Virus record (IMG/VR): IMGVR_UViG_3300032053_000129
Span: 1 to 47,683 of that record
Direction: 5' to 3' (one strand)
Origin: a virus
DNA: 47,683 bases
Each line of letters starts with the position of its first letter. Within the stretch, counting starts at the first letter, position 1. The translations under genes were made by a program, and so were the position numbers. Shown here piece after piece: positions 1 through 7,589 of the stretch. Below the pieces are notes generated by a model. The model searched no databases, had not been told where the DNA came from, and saw nothing but the letters and a program-made list of their open reading frames with translations.

Positions 1-289
1 TTACTGCCGGACGATACCCGTTCACTTCGTCGGTTTCCTCGCTGGTCAGTTTGCATTCTGCGATGGCGAATTCGAAAGACGCACCGAGATTCCGGCCGGT
101 AATCGCGTATTGCAGAACCTTGTGGACGGCTTGACCGACAAGCAGTGCCTTGCTGACGGGTCTCTCCGTTTTGACTTTATTGATGTAGTTGTAGGTGAAC
201 TTCTTGGGGCACTGTTTTAGCGTATCGATCTTGCTGACTGACCATGGGCCAAACTCAATTAGCAGCGGGTGCGGGGTTTCGAACGGCAT
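1..289 (-). CDS. PD-(D/E)XK nuclease, RecB/Cas4-like (N-terminal part, cut by window edge)
   Basis: The reading frame starts at the ATG at 289-287, behind a GGAGGTTGAA ribosome site, and stays open to the left edge (96 codons seen). The N-terminus has the layout of RecB/Cas4-type PD-(D/E)XK nucleases: a helix ending in Q-C-P-K-K-F (Cys27), then G-Q-A-V-H-K-V (His56, the usual His of RecB motif I). The complete nuclease at 4237-5100 has the same two elements in the same order (Cys46, His73), so the two look like paralogues. The catalytic Asp and D-x-K motifs would lie beyond the edge. The tta at 1-3 is not its stop because it is in another frame. It lies downstream of a terminator. A role in DNA end processing or recombination is inferred from the family. 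Confidence 0.7.
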   Translation of the reverse strand, partial: MPFETPHPLLIEFGPWSVSKIDTLKQCPKKFTYNYINKVKTERPVSKALLVGQAVHKVLQYAITGRNLGASFEFAIAECKLTSEETDEVNGYRPAV

Positions 290-308
290 TTCAACCTCCA
301 AGGCGCTA

Positions 309-354
309 GAAAAAAAAGCCTGGCGAGCGAGGAACTCCCTCGTTCCCCGCTCGC
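309..354 (-). terminator. Rho-independent terminator after the 369-1424 gene
   Basis: On the minus strand a 13-bp stem with one mismatch (arms 342-354 and 323-335, 6-base loop) is followed five bases later by eight T. It sits between the stop of the 351-aa Cys-cluster gene and the start of the nuclease at 289. Confidence 0.85.
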
Positions 355-368
355 ACACCTCAACTCAA

Positions 369-1424
369 TTACACGTTCGGAGGTGTCTCGTTATCGAAGC
401 CGTAGTCCGGCTTGGTGCCGTCTGGTTTTTCGACGCCGACGTTTGCACCAGCGGCTCCCCCAACCTCGGACATGATTCGCGCAGCGCGTTTGTAGGTGAA
501 CGCGATATTCGGAAGAATGAAGTCATGGTCCGTGATGCTGCTCAACGCATTGCACAGGTCGTAGAGCTTCTCATCTGTGTACTCTCCGACCTCGGTCCGC
601 ATCTCGAACCAACGATAACGGTCTTTCTCGTTCTTTTTCTCTTCAGCGGTGATCTTGTAGACCTTCATCCAGGGTAGGCGGGTCTTCCGGACGAGCTTCA
701 TCAACTGCCTGCCCGCCGGTTCCGACGTGCGCGGGAATCTGACGAGCATGAGCTCCTTCAAGTCTTTCGTGAGCATGAAGGCGCCTGCATCATCACTGCA
801 CTGTTGTTTCTGGCCATCGCGCCATGGCTGGTGCGGACAGGATTCGCATTCGGCGTAGTTACTTCCCATCTTCCGGTCCATCGATTGGCACACAGGGATG
901 CGGTTGTTGTCGTCCTTGTCGCCCCACATCGTGCGACCTTGCCAGATGAGAACGACGATGCCCTCGAATACGGCACCGACATTTTCTTTGCTGGTTGTGT
1001 AGAACTGTCCCGGGATGCAATTCGCCGGTCGGCTTGGGTCAGTGCCGGTTCCTTGATAGAGCCGAAGCTCCGTCATGTCGAGCCTTGCGTCTGCCGCGTA
1101 AATGCCTTTTCGAACGGGCGATAGCCGTTCGAAAATACCGTTGATGTTCTCCGCGAGATCTTCAGGAAGCTTGTCGATAACTTCCTGGAGCTGGCGGGGA
1201 GACGGCATGTCTTTTTCTGCCATCTGTATACGGTCTTTGTACTGTGTGATGAACTTGTCGTTTCCCTCCGCGAGCTTTCCGTAATACGACGTGATCTCCG
1301 CGTTAGCGGGTTGCGTCTTCTCGATGGCGGTTTCGGGGGCAGGTTCGGACGCCGCGGTTGTTTCGACAACGGGTGTCTCTTGGGCGTTCTCGGGCGTCTC
1401 AACCGTGTTGTTTTTCTTTGTCAT
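369..1424 (-). CDS. Phage protein with a central Cys cluster, possibly ssDNA-binding
   Basis: This is a 351-aa protein starting behind AGAGAGGAAAAAC-ATG. The first 45 residues are Thr/Glu/Pro-rich and look disordered. The middle carries a run of cysteines and a histidine (V-C-Q-S-M-D-R, then C-E-S-C-P-H and C-S-D-D) that could bind zinc. The part after it is rich in basic and aromatic residues (L-M-L-V-R-F-P-R-T, then P-W-M-K-V-Y-K-I) and resembles a nucleic-acid-binding beta domain. It lies beside parB and the nucleases and has terminators on both sides, so it is its own transcription unit or read-through from parB. A single-stranded DNA-binding role is only a guess from composition and neighbours. 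I do not recognise a named family. Confidence 0.75.
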   Translation of the reverse strand: MTKKNNTVETPENAQETPVVETTAASEPAPETAIEKTQPANAEITSYYGKLAEGNDKFITQYKDRIQMAEKDMPSPRQLQEVIDKLPEDLAENINGIFERLSPVRKGIYAADARLDMTELRLYQGTGTDPSRPANCIPGQFYTTSKENVGAVFEGIVVLIWQGRTMWGDKDDNNRIPVCQSMDRKMGSNYAECESCPHQPWRDGQKQQCSDDAGAFMLTKDLKELMLVRFPRTSEPAGRQLMKLVRKTRLPWMKVYKITAEEKKNEKDRYRWFEMRTEVGEYTDEKLYDLCNALSSITDHDFILPNIAFTYKRAARIMSEVGGAAGANVGVEKPDGTKPDYGFDNETPPNV

Positions 1425-1499
1425 GTTTTTCCTCTCTGGTTTTTAGCGCGTTCAATAAGTCTATTTGGGTGTGCGTGTAGGTGTCCAGCATAAAGAAAT

Positions 1500-1531
1500 C
1501 CGGCAGCCGTAAGTATTCTTTACGGTGCCGG
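1500..1531 (-). terminator. Hairpin terminator downstream of parB
   Basis: CCGGC and CCGTAA pair with TTACGG and GCCGG around a short loop, with one or two unpaired bases in the stem. On the minus strand the hairpin is followed by ATTTCTTTA. It lies between the parB stop (1557) and the next start (1424). Confidence 0.6.
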
Positions 1532-1539
1532 TTCGTTCT

Positions 1540-1550
1540 TTACGCCGTAT
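1540..1550. repeat. TTACGNCGTAA palindrome, one mismatch
   Basis: Copy of the scattered palindrome with N=C and a T at the last position. It is the only intergenic copy and lies seven bases past the parB stop codon. Confidence 0.55.
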
Positions 1551-1556
1551 TTCTTT

Positions 1557-2492
1557 TCAGTCGTCGCGAAGTCCACAGAGGTCTTCCATGCCATCGAGGC
1601 GCCCCTTGATGTACTGGCGGCGGGATTCACTCTTGGTGTTCGGAAGCTTGGCGGACCACTTATCGAGCTTCTCGCGGGCGGAAGTCTTGTTGTCGAGCTT
1701 GATTTCGGCTTCGGAGTAATCGCGTTCTGCGACAGGACGGCCTTGGCCCTTCTCGCTCTCACCCTTTTCGCCCTTCTTGCTCTTCTTCTTTTTCTTGCCC
1801 TTGGAATCTTTTCCCGCTTCTTTTGCGGCCTTCTTGTCGAGGTAGTCGACGATCCGCTCTGCGGCCTCGAAGGTATTGATGTCCTGATCGACCAACTTGT
1901 CGTGAAGCTCCTTGAGCTTCTCAGCATCTTCTTCCGGTTCGAGACGGCACAGCTCCCGCGCTTCCGTCGGGAGCAGCTCCCCCTTCTCCAGGGAGGACAG
2001 GCAGTACGCCGGAAGCTTGAGGAATCCGAGGTGCTGCGAGACCGTTCCTTCGCTGACGCCACACAGCTTTGCGACGCTTTTGTTGTTCATCGTTTCGCTG
2101 AGCGTGGAAAAGACCTTCGCGATTTCGACGGGAGTGTGCGGAAGGCGGTGCATGTTCGCGACGAAGCTCTTCGCATAGGCATCCGTACTGTCGGCGCTTT
2201 CGACGATCGTCACGGTGGCTTCCTTGATTCCTGCCTCTTGCATGGCAAGGATGCGCCGACGGCCGTCCACGAGCTCGTATTCCCCGACCTTTGCACCAGG
2301 GCGCACGGTGAGGGCCACGATTTGGCCATGGGTCTTCAGGGATGCCACGAGCTCATCCAGCTTGCCTGGGCTCTTCCGATTCCACTGCTCCGGAATCTTG
2401 ATGGTCGAGACCGGCAGTTTGCAGTTTTCGATCACACGCTTCGCGGTCTTCGACTTGGCAGCCGTTTCTGGGGTCTGAGTCTCTTCGGTCAT
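1557..2492 (-). CDS. ParB-like partition/nuclease family DNA-binding protein
   Basis: This is a 311-aa protein with the ParB/Spo0J layout. An N-terminal ParB/Srx domain (about residues 24-115) has the G-R-R-R box at 77-80 and the A-N-M-H-R-L-P-H stretch at 112-119 (equivalent to the ENxxR motif). It is followed by a helix-turn-helix at about 138-160 (S-V-A-K-L-C-G-V-S-E-G-T-V). A Lys-rich linker at about 225-250 leads to a C-terminal domain. ParB proteins bind centromere-like palindromes and load onto DNA; in phages they may act in segregation, regulation or as nicking nucleases. No ParA partner is visible here. The start overlaps the stop of the upstream zinc-ribbon gene (ATGA). The recurring TTACGNCGTAA palindrome is a candidate binding site, but this is inference. 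Confidence 0.88.
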   Translation of the reverse strand: MTEETQTPETAAKSKTAKRVIENCKLPVSTIKIPEQWNRKSPGKLDELVASLKTHGQIVALTVRPGAKVGEYELVDGRRRILAMQEAGIKEATVTIVESADSTDAYAKSFVANMHRLPHTPVEIAKVFSTLSETMNNKSVAKLCGVSEGTVSQHLGFLKLPAYCLSSLEKGELLPTEARELCRLEPEEDAEKLKELHDKLVDQDINTFEAAERIVDYLDKKAAKEAGKDSKGKKKKKSKKGEKGESEKGQGRPVAERDYSEAEIKLDNKTSAREKLDKWSAKLPNTKSESRRQYIKGRLDGMEDLCGLRDD

Positions 2493-2662
2493 TTGTCTTT
2501 CTCCTTCTCTGGTTTTTTCTCGAACGGTTTTGAACCGTCATTGGGACAGATGGGGACACCGGTCTTGTTTTGATCTTCGAGGTCTTTACCGCAATCGGGG
2601 CACTTGGATTTGTCCCCCGCAGTCTTGTCGACCTTCTCGGTTTCGACTCCGTACTTCTCCAT
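2489..2662 (-). CDS. Small zinc-ribbon protein
   Basis: This 57-aa protein starts at ATG 2662-2660, overlapping the TAA of the upstream gene (TAATG), and ends in TGA overlapping the parB ATG. It contains C-P-D-C and a later I-C-P-N-D, so three cysteines could form a partial zinc ribbon. The tail is rich in Lys and Glu. The double overlap shows it is co-translated with its neighbours. Function unknown. Confidence 0.75.
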   Translation of the reverse strand: MEKYGVETEKVDKTAGDKSKCPDCGKDLEDQNKTGVPICPNDGSKPFEKKPEKEKDK

Positions 2663-3054
2663 TACTTCTTCCCGCCTTTGCCCTTGTCTCCGTTGGGAGC
2701 GGCTGCCGCCTTGGCGGCCTTCGGCTTGCGGGGGGCGCGCTCTTCCGCAGGAAGGGGGAAGAGGTCGCTAACCAACTCGGCAACGCGTTTGGCGCAGCTG
2801 CGTTTGCCGTCGCCCTTCGGGTTACAGACGCTGATCTGTGCCTTCACCAGGAGCTTCCCATCGGGTGCTTTGTACGCCACGAAGATGGTCGGCAGGAGAA
2901 CGGGGTCTGTCGCACGAACCTGCTCTTCGAGAGCCTTGACGGTTGATTCGATGTTCTTACGCTTCTCGGTCTCGGCAACGAGTTCGTCGTTGCTCATGTG
3001 GACCGGCGTGGCTCTACCACACCGATCGCAGATGTCGGAAACTTGAACTGCCAT
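2662..3054 (-). CDS. Hypothetical protein with N-terminal CxxC
   Basis: This is a 130-aa protein. The start at 3054 is chosen because an AAGGAGGAGA ribosome site lies just before it; an in-frame start further upstream lacks one. It has I-C-D-R-C-G near the N-terminus, a helical middle, a beta-rich segment with two more cysteines (S-V-C-N-P and S-C-A-K-R), and a Lys/Ala-rich tail. It sits between the endolysin and the zinc-ribbon/parB pair in one operon. I do not recognise a family; a small nucleic-acid-binding protein is plausible. Confidence 0.72.
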   Translation of the reverse strand: MAVQVSDICDRCGRATPVHMSNDELVAETEKRKNIESTVKALEEQVRATDPVLLPTIFVAYKAPDGKLLVKAQISVCNPKGDGKRSCAKRVAELVSDLFPLPAEERAPRKPKAAKAAAAPNGDKGKGGKK

Positions 3055-3080
3055 GTTGTCTCCTCCTTCAGGTGACGGGG

Positions 3081-4223
3081 TTAGTTGGCTTGCAGAGCCT
3101 GGCACGTTTTGGGGCCAGGGATCCCATCGACTTCGAGTTTCTTCTCAGCAGGGGCGTTGAAGTTCCACTTGCTTTGGAACACGGTGACGGCTTGTTTTGT
3201 TTGTGAGCCAAAAATACCATCGAGCTTCCCGCGGTAGACGCCCTTTGTCGCCAGTAGCCTTTGTACCGCTAAAACGTCAAGAATTTGAGGCTGAGCATCG
3301 AGGTCCTTGTCTTGCGTTGGCGTGTCGAACCCGTGCTCAGTGTTTTCTGACTCGTCGGCATCGTCACTCGTGGGCGCCGCAGGAAGTGCGCCAGGCGGAA
3401 GGGACGACTGCATCCTACGGATGAAGTCGTACTGCTCAACAGGGATGAATTCGAACGCAGCCCTGTTCACGTCATTAAGTGGGAAGAGGGGGCCCATGTC
3501 GATCTTGGTTTCTCTCCAAACAGAGTGTTGTGTCATGCGCTCCGGAACCAGCCGCGGCTTGACCAGTGTTAAGATAATCCTCTTGAGCTTAATGAGGTTG
3601 ATAACTTGATCCACTGTGAACGGCATGAGAATTTTGGCCCCCCTGTAAGGTGGATTGATGCGCGCGGGCGGTGTCTCAGCGATCATGTCTTTGGGCAAGG
3701 CCCCTTGAGGTCTTGCCCAACCCTCTGCCGTTTGGATGAGCGCTCCAGGGTTCACGAGTTCGATGGACAACGAATCTGCGTTGCGTGCAGGCTCGTGCCA
3801 GGCTCCGTGCCAGATCGGGATGATGTAGAAGGGATACCCATGTCTCCCCAAGACGAAGTGTGTGCTGGCGCCTGGGAGGCCTTGCTTGCCGTTCTTCTTT
3901 GTTACTTTCCGTGAGCTGAACCAGGCCAGAGTCGACATTTCGTTGATGCCGCCCGTGTAGTGGTCCGTCCACCAGAGTTGCTGCACGTCTTGCAAACGGT
4001 TCTTGGTGAACTGCGTTGTCGGGAAGTACTGCTTCGAGGCTTTTGAATACTCAACGATGCGCTGATGCGAGTAGGCCAAGAGCACATCTAGGCCGTTCTC
4101 GGCTTCTTCGACAGTCAGCGCGGCGGTATTCACCTTGTTGAACATGTCTTTGACGGTCTTCTCTGCGACCGGCGCCAGTGTGCCGATCTTGTTCCAGAAG
4201 TTCTTGTCGGTGATATCGATCAT
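3081..4223 (-). CDS. Endolysin: N-acetylmuramoyl-L-alanine amidase with peptidoglycan-binding domain
   Basis: This is a 380-aa lysis enzyme predicted to cut the amide bond between MurNAc and the peptide stem. The start at 4223 follows AGAGGAGAAGAAAG. After an N-terminal helical region, an Amidase_2/PGRP-like domain spans about residues 82-220: T-D-H-Y-T-G-G (His88), T-H-F-V-L-G-R-H-G, W-H-G-A-W-H and N-A-D-S-L-S-I-E-L. These supply the zinc histidines and the conserved N-x-x-S-I-x-E turn. After an acidic, Pro-rich linker (about 270-300) there is a C-terminal PG_binding_1 repeat (V-Q-R-L-L-A-T-K-G-V-Y-R, then G-S-Q-T-K-Q-A-V, and P-G-P-K-T near the end). No signal peptide is seen, so export would need a holin, which I cannot identify here. 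Confidence 0.88.
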   Translation of the reverse strand: MIDITDKNFWNKIGTLAPVAEKTVKDMFNKVNTAALTVEEAENGLDVLLAYSHQRIVEYSKASKQYFPTTQFTKNRLQDVQQLWWTDHYTGGINEMSTLAWFSSRKVTKKNGKQGLPGASTHFVLGRHGYPFYIIPIWHGAWHEPARNADSLSIELVNPGALIQTAEGWARPQGALPKDMIAETPPARINPPYRGAKILMPFTVDQVINLIKLKRIILTLVKPRLVPERMTQHSVWRETKIDMGPLFPLNDVNRAAFEFIPVEQYDFIRRMQSSLPPGALPAAPTSDDADESENTEHGFDTPTQDKDLDAQPQILDVLAVQRLLATKGVYRGKLDGIFGSQTKQAVTVFQSKWNFNAPAEKKLEVDGIPGPKTCQALQAN

Positions 4224-4236
4224 CTTTCTTCTCCTC

Positions 4237-5100
4237 TTACTTCGGCCCTTTACAGCGTTCGTAATAGCCGCAGAATTTCGGTGTGCAGTTCCACCCAGTA
4301 CCGTCACAGCGCGGAAAGATTCCCTTCTTGATCAAGTCGGCCACTTCTTCTACGTCCTCTATCAAAAGCTTAAAATCGTGTGCGGTTCGAACCGAGCGAT
4401 TCAGGTCATACTTTATCCCGCTCTTTTGCTCAAGGATAAAGTCGTACCGCACTCTGAAAGTCTCTTCCACGTAGGCGTAGAACGTGAGCTGCGCCGACTG
4501 ACGTACGCGTTGCTCAGGCCAGCGCATGCCGGTGACCTTGAGATCAGACACGACCTCAACCATCGGCTGCACTCCTTCCACAAAGGCCTCTTCTTTTACG
4601 CTGTCCACGAGGTCAATCACGCCCCTAAACGGCACTGTGCCAATTTTCTTGGCAAACGTGTGTTCTACTTTTACAGGGTGGATATTTGGGACGGCCTCCC
4701 GATAGTAGACGGTGAAAGCTCGGAGAGCCTTGTCTTTGATAAGACCTGGCTTTTCTTCTCCCCAATCCTCGATGTTCGGAGTCTCGTGGTCGAAAGAGTC
4801 GGAAACAGCCTGTGTTGCTTCGACCAACCCCAAGGGTTTCCCCGTCGCGAGAGTCTGCCTATGTGTAACTTCCGCGCCTTTGTGTACAGCGGTACCCTTG
4901 ATCATCGCGACGCCAGGCGGACTGATGAGCTTGTGGATGTGCCGGAATTCGTAACGCCTTGGGCACTTCCGGTATGTATCAAATTGCGACGGCGACATGA
5001 CCCCGGAGGGGAGACCTGGGTCCATGAAGTCTGGGGGGTAGGTGAATTTGCGTTCGTGGCTTTCTACGGGTTCAGGCTTTTCGTCTTCCTCGTCACTCAT
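4237..5100 (-). CDS. PD-(D/E)XK nuclease, RecB/Cas4-like with C-terminal Cys cluster
   Basis: This is a 287-aa nuclease of the PD-(D/E)XK (PDDEXK_1) type. The start at 5100 is preceded by GAAGGAGACAACG. Motifs in order: R-K-C-P-R-R-Y (Cys46), G-T-A-V-H-K-G (His73), F-R-G-V-I-D (Asp163), V-S-D-L-K (Asp186, Lys188) and Q-S-A-Q-L (201-205). A C-terminal cluster follows (Cys265, 272, 277, 283). The N-terminal Cys plus the C-terminal group fits the iron-sulfur staple of Cas4/AddB-type nucleases. It overlaps the upstream gene by eight bases and lies in the helicase operon, which suggests work on DNA ends in replication or recombination. A truncated paralogue starts at 289. Confidence 0.88.
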   Translation of the reverse strand: MSDEEDEKPEPVESHERKFTYPPDFMDPGLPSGVMSPSQFDTYRKCPRRYEFRHIHKLISPPGVAMIKGTAVHKGAEVTHRQTLATGKPLGLVEATQAVSDSFDHETPNIEDWGEEKPGLIKDKALRAFTVYYREAVPNIHPVKVEHTFAKKIGTVPFRGVIDLVDSVKEEAFVEGVQPMVEVVSDLKVTGMRWPEQRVRQSAQLTFYAYVEETFRVRYDFILEQKSGIKYDLNRSVRTAHDFKLLIEDVEEVADLIKKGIFPRCDGTGWNCTPKFCGYYERCKGPK

Positions 5101-5461
5101 CGTTGTCTCCTTCAAGTGGATTACGGGGTGTAAGCGATTCCCCTGGCATCAAGTTTCGTTTTATTTTCTTTCCTGCCTTGCCCACTTTCGGTGGATGGGC
5201 AGCGAGCGCGGCGCTTTCTCGTGCAAGGTCTTCCAGTGTTTTGCCGTCATCCTCTTCGCTGGGGGAGGCCGCCGGCTTGGCTACGCGTACCGTCTCATCG
5301 AATGTTGGCTCCTCGTCGTCTACCCCGAGCGCCCCTGTTGCGTCATGGATAACAACTTCGAAGGGGTCCGCATGAACCTCAACGTTCTCTTCGGTCAACT
5401 TTCGCTTCATGGCTTTACCGAGTAAAGCGATAACGTCTGCTTTTTCCAGTATTACTCTCAT
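5093..5461 (-). CDS. Hypothetical small acidic protein
   Basis: This 122-aa protein's ATG overlaps the helicase stop (ATGA) and its stop overlaps the nuclease start, so all three are translationally coupled. The N-terminus is a helix (A-D-V-I-A-L-L-G-K) followed by a short beta-rich part and a long charged, Pro/Ser/Ala-rich tail. No motif identifies a function. The coupling suggests a partner of the helicase or nuclease. Confidence 0.75.
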   Translation of the reverse strand: MRVILEKADVIALLGKAMKRKLTEENVEVHADPFEVVIHDATGALGVDDEEPTFDETVRVAKPAASPSEEDDGKTLEDLARESAALAAHPPKVGKAGKKIKRNLMPGESLTPRNPLEGDNDE

Positions 5462-7437
5462 TTCTTTATCTCCTTGGGCTTGGTGACCCCCCTAGGTACT
5501 GACGTTTCCATCTTGCAGCCTGCATCCCACGCCTTGATGCTGGCCTTCTGGCAGGCTTCGTATCTTGTGCACGTCAAGCAGTTGGCCTTCTCAGTGAGCA
5601 GCTTGCTGATGTCCTGACGCAGGTTGAGCGCTGACATCTGGTTCTCTTCAACTGTATGTCGCGCGATGAGATTGTATACCACGGTTTTCTCTACTTGCGT
5701 GATCCTGTGACTTCTCTTTGAGGATTGGTCCCAGTCGTCTAACTTCCAAGAGCGGCCGTAGTAGACCATGTAACGAGAGGACGTTAGATCGATCGAAATG
5801 CCGGTGCCTATTTTTCCTAAGTAGACGCGATAATCTTTAGTGCTGAACTCTTCCGCAATTTCTACTGCTTTAGAAGAGTTACTGGCGTCGACTCGCACGT
5901 GCTTGACCTTCCTGCGGGTCAGAAGCGCCTGGACGTCATCTATCTCGACATCGAAGTAAGTCCAGATCACGACCTTGTGCTCAGGATCTTCGAGGATGTC
6001 GTCAAGCAGGTCGTTTAAGGCATCGAGTTTAGCGTTTACGCCGTAACGCATTGTCCGCCTTGGGAGTTCGTCGGCGCGGGAACACCGTGGCGCCCCGGGC
6101 CGGATATTAGTTTCAACGCAGTAAACTTTTGAAGCACAAGTATCGCAGACGGTCGAAGGAGGCGGGCTATAATGAAAGCCACTGCAAATCTCCAAAAGCT
6201 TGCTAATGCGTACTGCACCGTTTGCGAAGGGGAAGTCCTCGTCTGGTAAACCGTTCTCTTTTACGGCGTAGTTATAATCACTGACCTGTTCAGGATAGAG
6301 GTCAAAGTACACGGGAACGAATGTCTGAGTCGGCATGTCCTTGCACTCGGCCAGCTTTTTTACTGAAGACACACTAGATACGATGGCGTTAAGTATGTGC
6401 AAGTTTTTATAGCCCGTAACTATATGTTTATTCCAGGGTGAAAAAGAGACGTATTTCTTTTGGAATCCTTGATAATCTTCTTTGATCAGGTACGGTGCCA
6501 AAAACTTGAGTTGAGAGTAGAGGTCCCGGGGGTCACCTTGACTTAACGTACCCGAGAGGAGGTAGCGTCTCGTAGCTTGTGCCGCCAGGCGCATGCAGAC
6601 TTTCGTTCGGACGCTGCTCAAGTGCTTGATCCGGTGTGATTCGTCCGCAACGATGATCTTGTAGGGTATTTGCGTAAGCCACTGTGGTTCTAGTGTTAAC
6701 GTTGCTACTTCTTCTTTCAACGCTTTTCGTGTCTTCCCTGAGAGAGTTTCTTGGATGAGCCTAACCTGTGTTTTGGGGTCGTTGACCTGTCTGACCAAGT
6801 CTAGGTCGGACTTGGGGAGTGGGAAGCGAGCCCCTACTAACGCCTTACGCGCTGCCAGATGCAGCATGGGCAAGCCGTAGAGACGCGCTGTGTCGAACGG
6901 TACGGTCACGACGTCGAAATCTTTGGCTTCTTTCAGGCCTTCGAGTTTGTCCTGTCTTCCACTGACCAGTGGGAGGCAAGAAAGTGCGCTACCGACGTGC
7001 TTGATAATTTCCTTTTGCCAATTTTTGGCTGCGACGAGAGGGCACAGGATTAGCGTCGGTTGTTTCAGGGCTTGAACTAGCTCGATGATGACAAGACTTT
7101 TGCCTGTGCCCATTTCCCAACTCAGGATGTACCTGAAATTGCGAAGCAAAAGACTGAGGCCTTCGTTCTGATGCGCGAAGTTGCCTGGGATATTCAGCAG
7201 CGTCCAGTTCTTGGTCTTGTCGATCCAAGTCTGTGCGTTTACGGCGTAAACCGCGTCGGGGGCGACGGTCTTGAAGTCCGCCACGACACGTTCGATGAAG
7301 GGGTGGAAGGCGGGGAAGTACCAGCGCTTTTCTGCCTTCTGCAACGTTGCGCCGTAGACACGAGACCAGATGCCGGAGATGGTTTCGACGTAAAAAACAG
7401 GCGTCCCGCCCGCTAGTTGGGATAAACAGATTTCCAA
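5458..7437 (-). CDS. SNF2-like superfamily 2 helicase/ATPase
   Basis: This is a 659-aa protein if translation begins at the TTG at 7437-7435, which has AAGGAGG six bases before it; the in-frame ATG at 7569 lacks such a site. Motifs: Walker A W-E-M-G-T-G-K-S (107-114), motif II D-E-S-H (265-268), motif III L-S-G-T (294-297), and motif VI Q-S-S-K-R-S-H-R-I-T-Q (571-581), which is close to the SNF2 form QxxDRxHRxGQ. Two Cys groups stand out: C431, C434, C440 and C452, and a C-terminal C620, C623, C629 and C641, possible zinc or iron-sulfur sites. It probably translocates on duplex DNA during replication or recombination. Two TTACGNCGTAA palindromes and one near-match lie inside it. Confidence 0.9.
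   Translation of the reverse strand: MEICLSQLAGGTPVFYVETISGIWSRVYGATLQKAEKRWYFPAFHPFIERVVADFKTVAPDAVYAVNAQTWIDKTKNWTLLNIPGNFAHQNEGLSLLLRNFRYILSWEMGTGKSLVIIELVQALKQPTLILCPLVAAKNWQKEIIKHVGSALSCLPLVSGRQDKLEGLKEAKDFDVVTVPFDTARLYGLPMLHLAARKALVGARFPLPKSDLDLVRQVNDPKTQVRLIQETLSGKTRKALKEEVATLTLEPQWLTQIPYKIIVADESHRIKHLSSVRTKVCMRLAAQATRRYLLSGTLSQGDPRDLYSQLKFLAPYLIKEDYQGFQKKYVSFSPWNKHIVTGYKNLHILNAIVSSVSSVKKLAECKDMPTQTFVPVYFDLYPEQVSDYNYAVKENGLPDEDFPFANGAVRISKLLEICSGFHYSPPPSTVCDTCASKVYCVETNIRPGAPRCSRADELPRRTMRYGVNAKLDALNDLLDDILEDPEHKVVIWTYFDVEIDDVQALLTRRKVKHVRVDASNSSKAVEIAEEFSTKDYRVYLGKIGTGISIDLTSSRYMVYYGRSWKLDDWDQSSKRSHRITQVEKTVVYNLIARHTVEENQMSALNLRQDISKLLTEKANCLTCTRYEACQKASIKAWDAGCKMETSVPRGVTKPKEIKK
6036..6046. 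repeat. TTACGNCGTAA palindrome (N=C)
   Basis: Exact copy inside the helicase gene, encoding Y-G-V-N. Confidence 0.8.
6261..6271. repeat. TTACGNCGTAA palindrome, one mismatch
   Basis: Near-copy in the helicase gene (last base G), encoding Y-A-V-K. Confidence 0.55.
7239..7249. repeat. TTACGNCGTAA palindrome (N=G)
   Basis: Exact copy in the helicase gene. The symmetry extends to GTTTACGGCGTAAAC (7237-7251). Confidence 0.8.
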
Positions 7438-7589
7438 AGGAGTCCTCCTTAGTGTAGACTCAGCTTTGTACCGCAGAACCAGGCGCAATTTTAAGCGGAT
7501 AAAGGTAAAAAAGAAGAGGACTGAAAGACGTGATTGGTTTGGGCAAGAGTTTTCGGGGGGTAACGCCACTAGTTAAAGCCTGTGGTGTT

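Noticed and set aside
1-3. tta at the left edge as the stop codon of the nuclease gene
   Set aside because: It is out of frame with the ATG at 289-287; the gene continues past the edge.
1743-2573. Plus-strand frame of 276 codons
   Set aside because: It is antisense to parB; its Leu- and Phe-rich start mirrors the Lys/Glu-rich linker of ParB.
4135-5133. Plus-strand frame of 332 codons
   Set aside because: It is opposite the PD-(D/E)XK nuclease, whose catalytic motifs are clear; no ribosome site.
7451-7479. Minus-strand TACACT with GTTCTG as a promoter for the helicase
   Set aside because: Transcription would begin inside the ribosome site at 7441-7450, and the -35 is poor.
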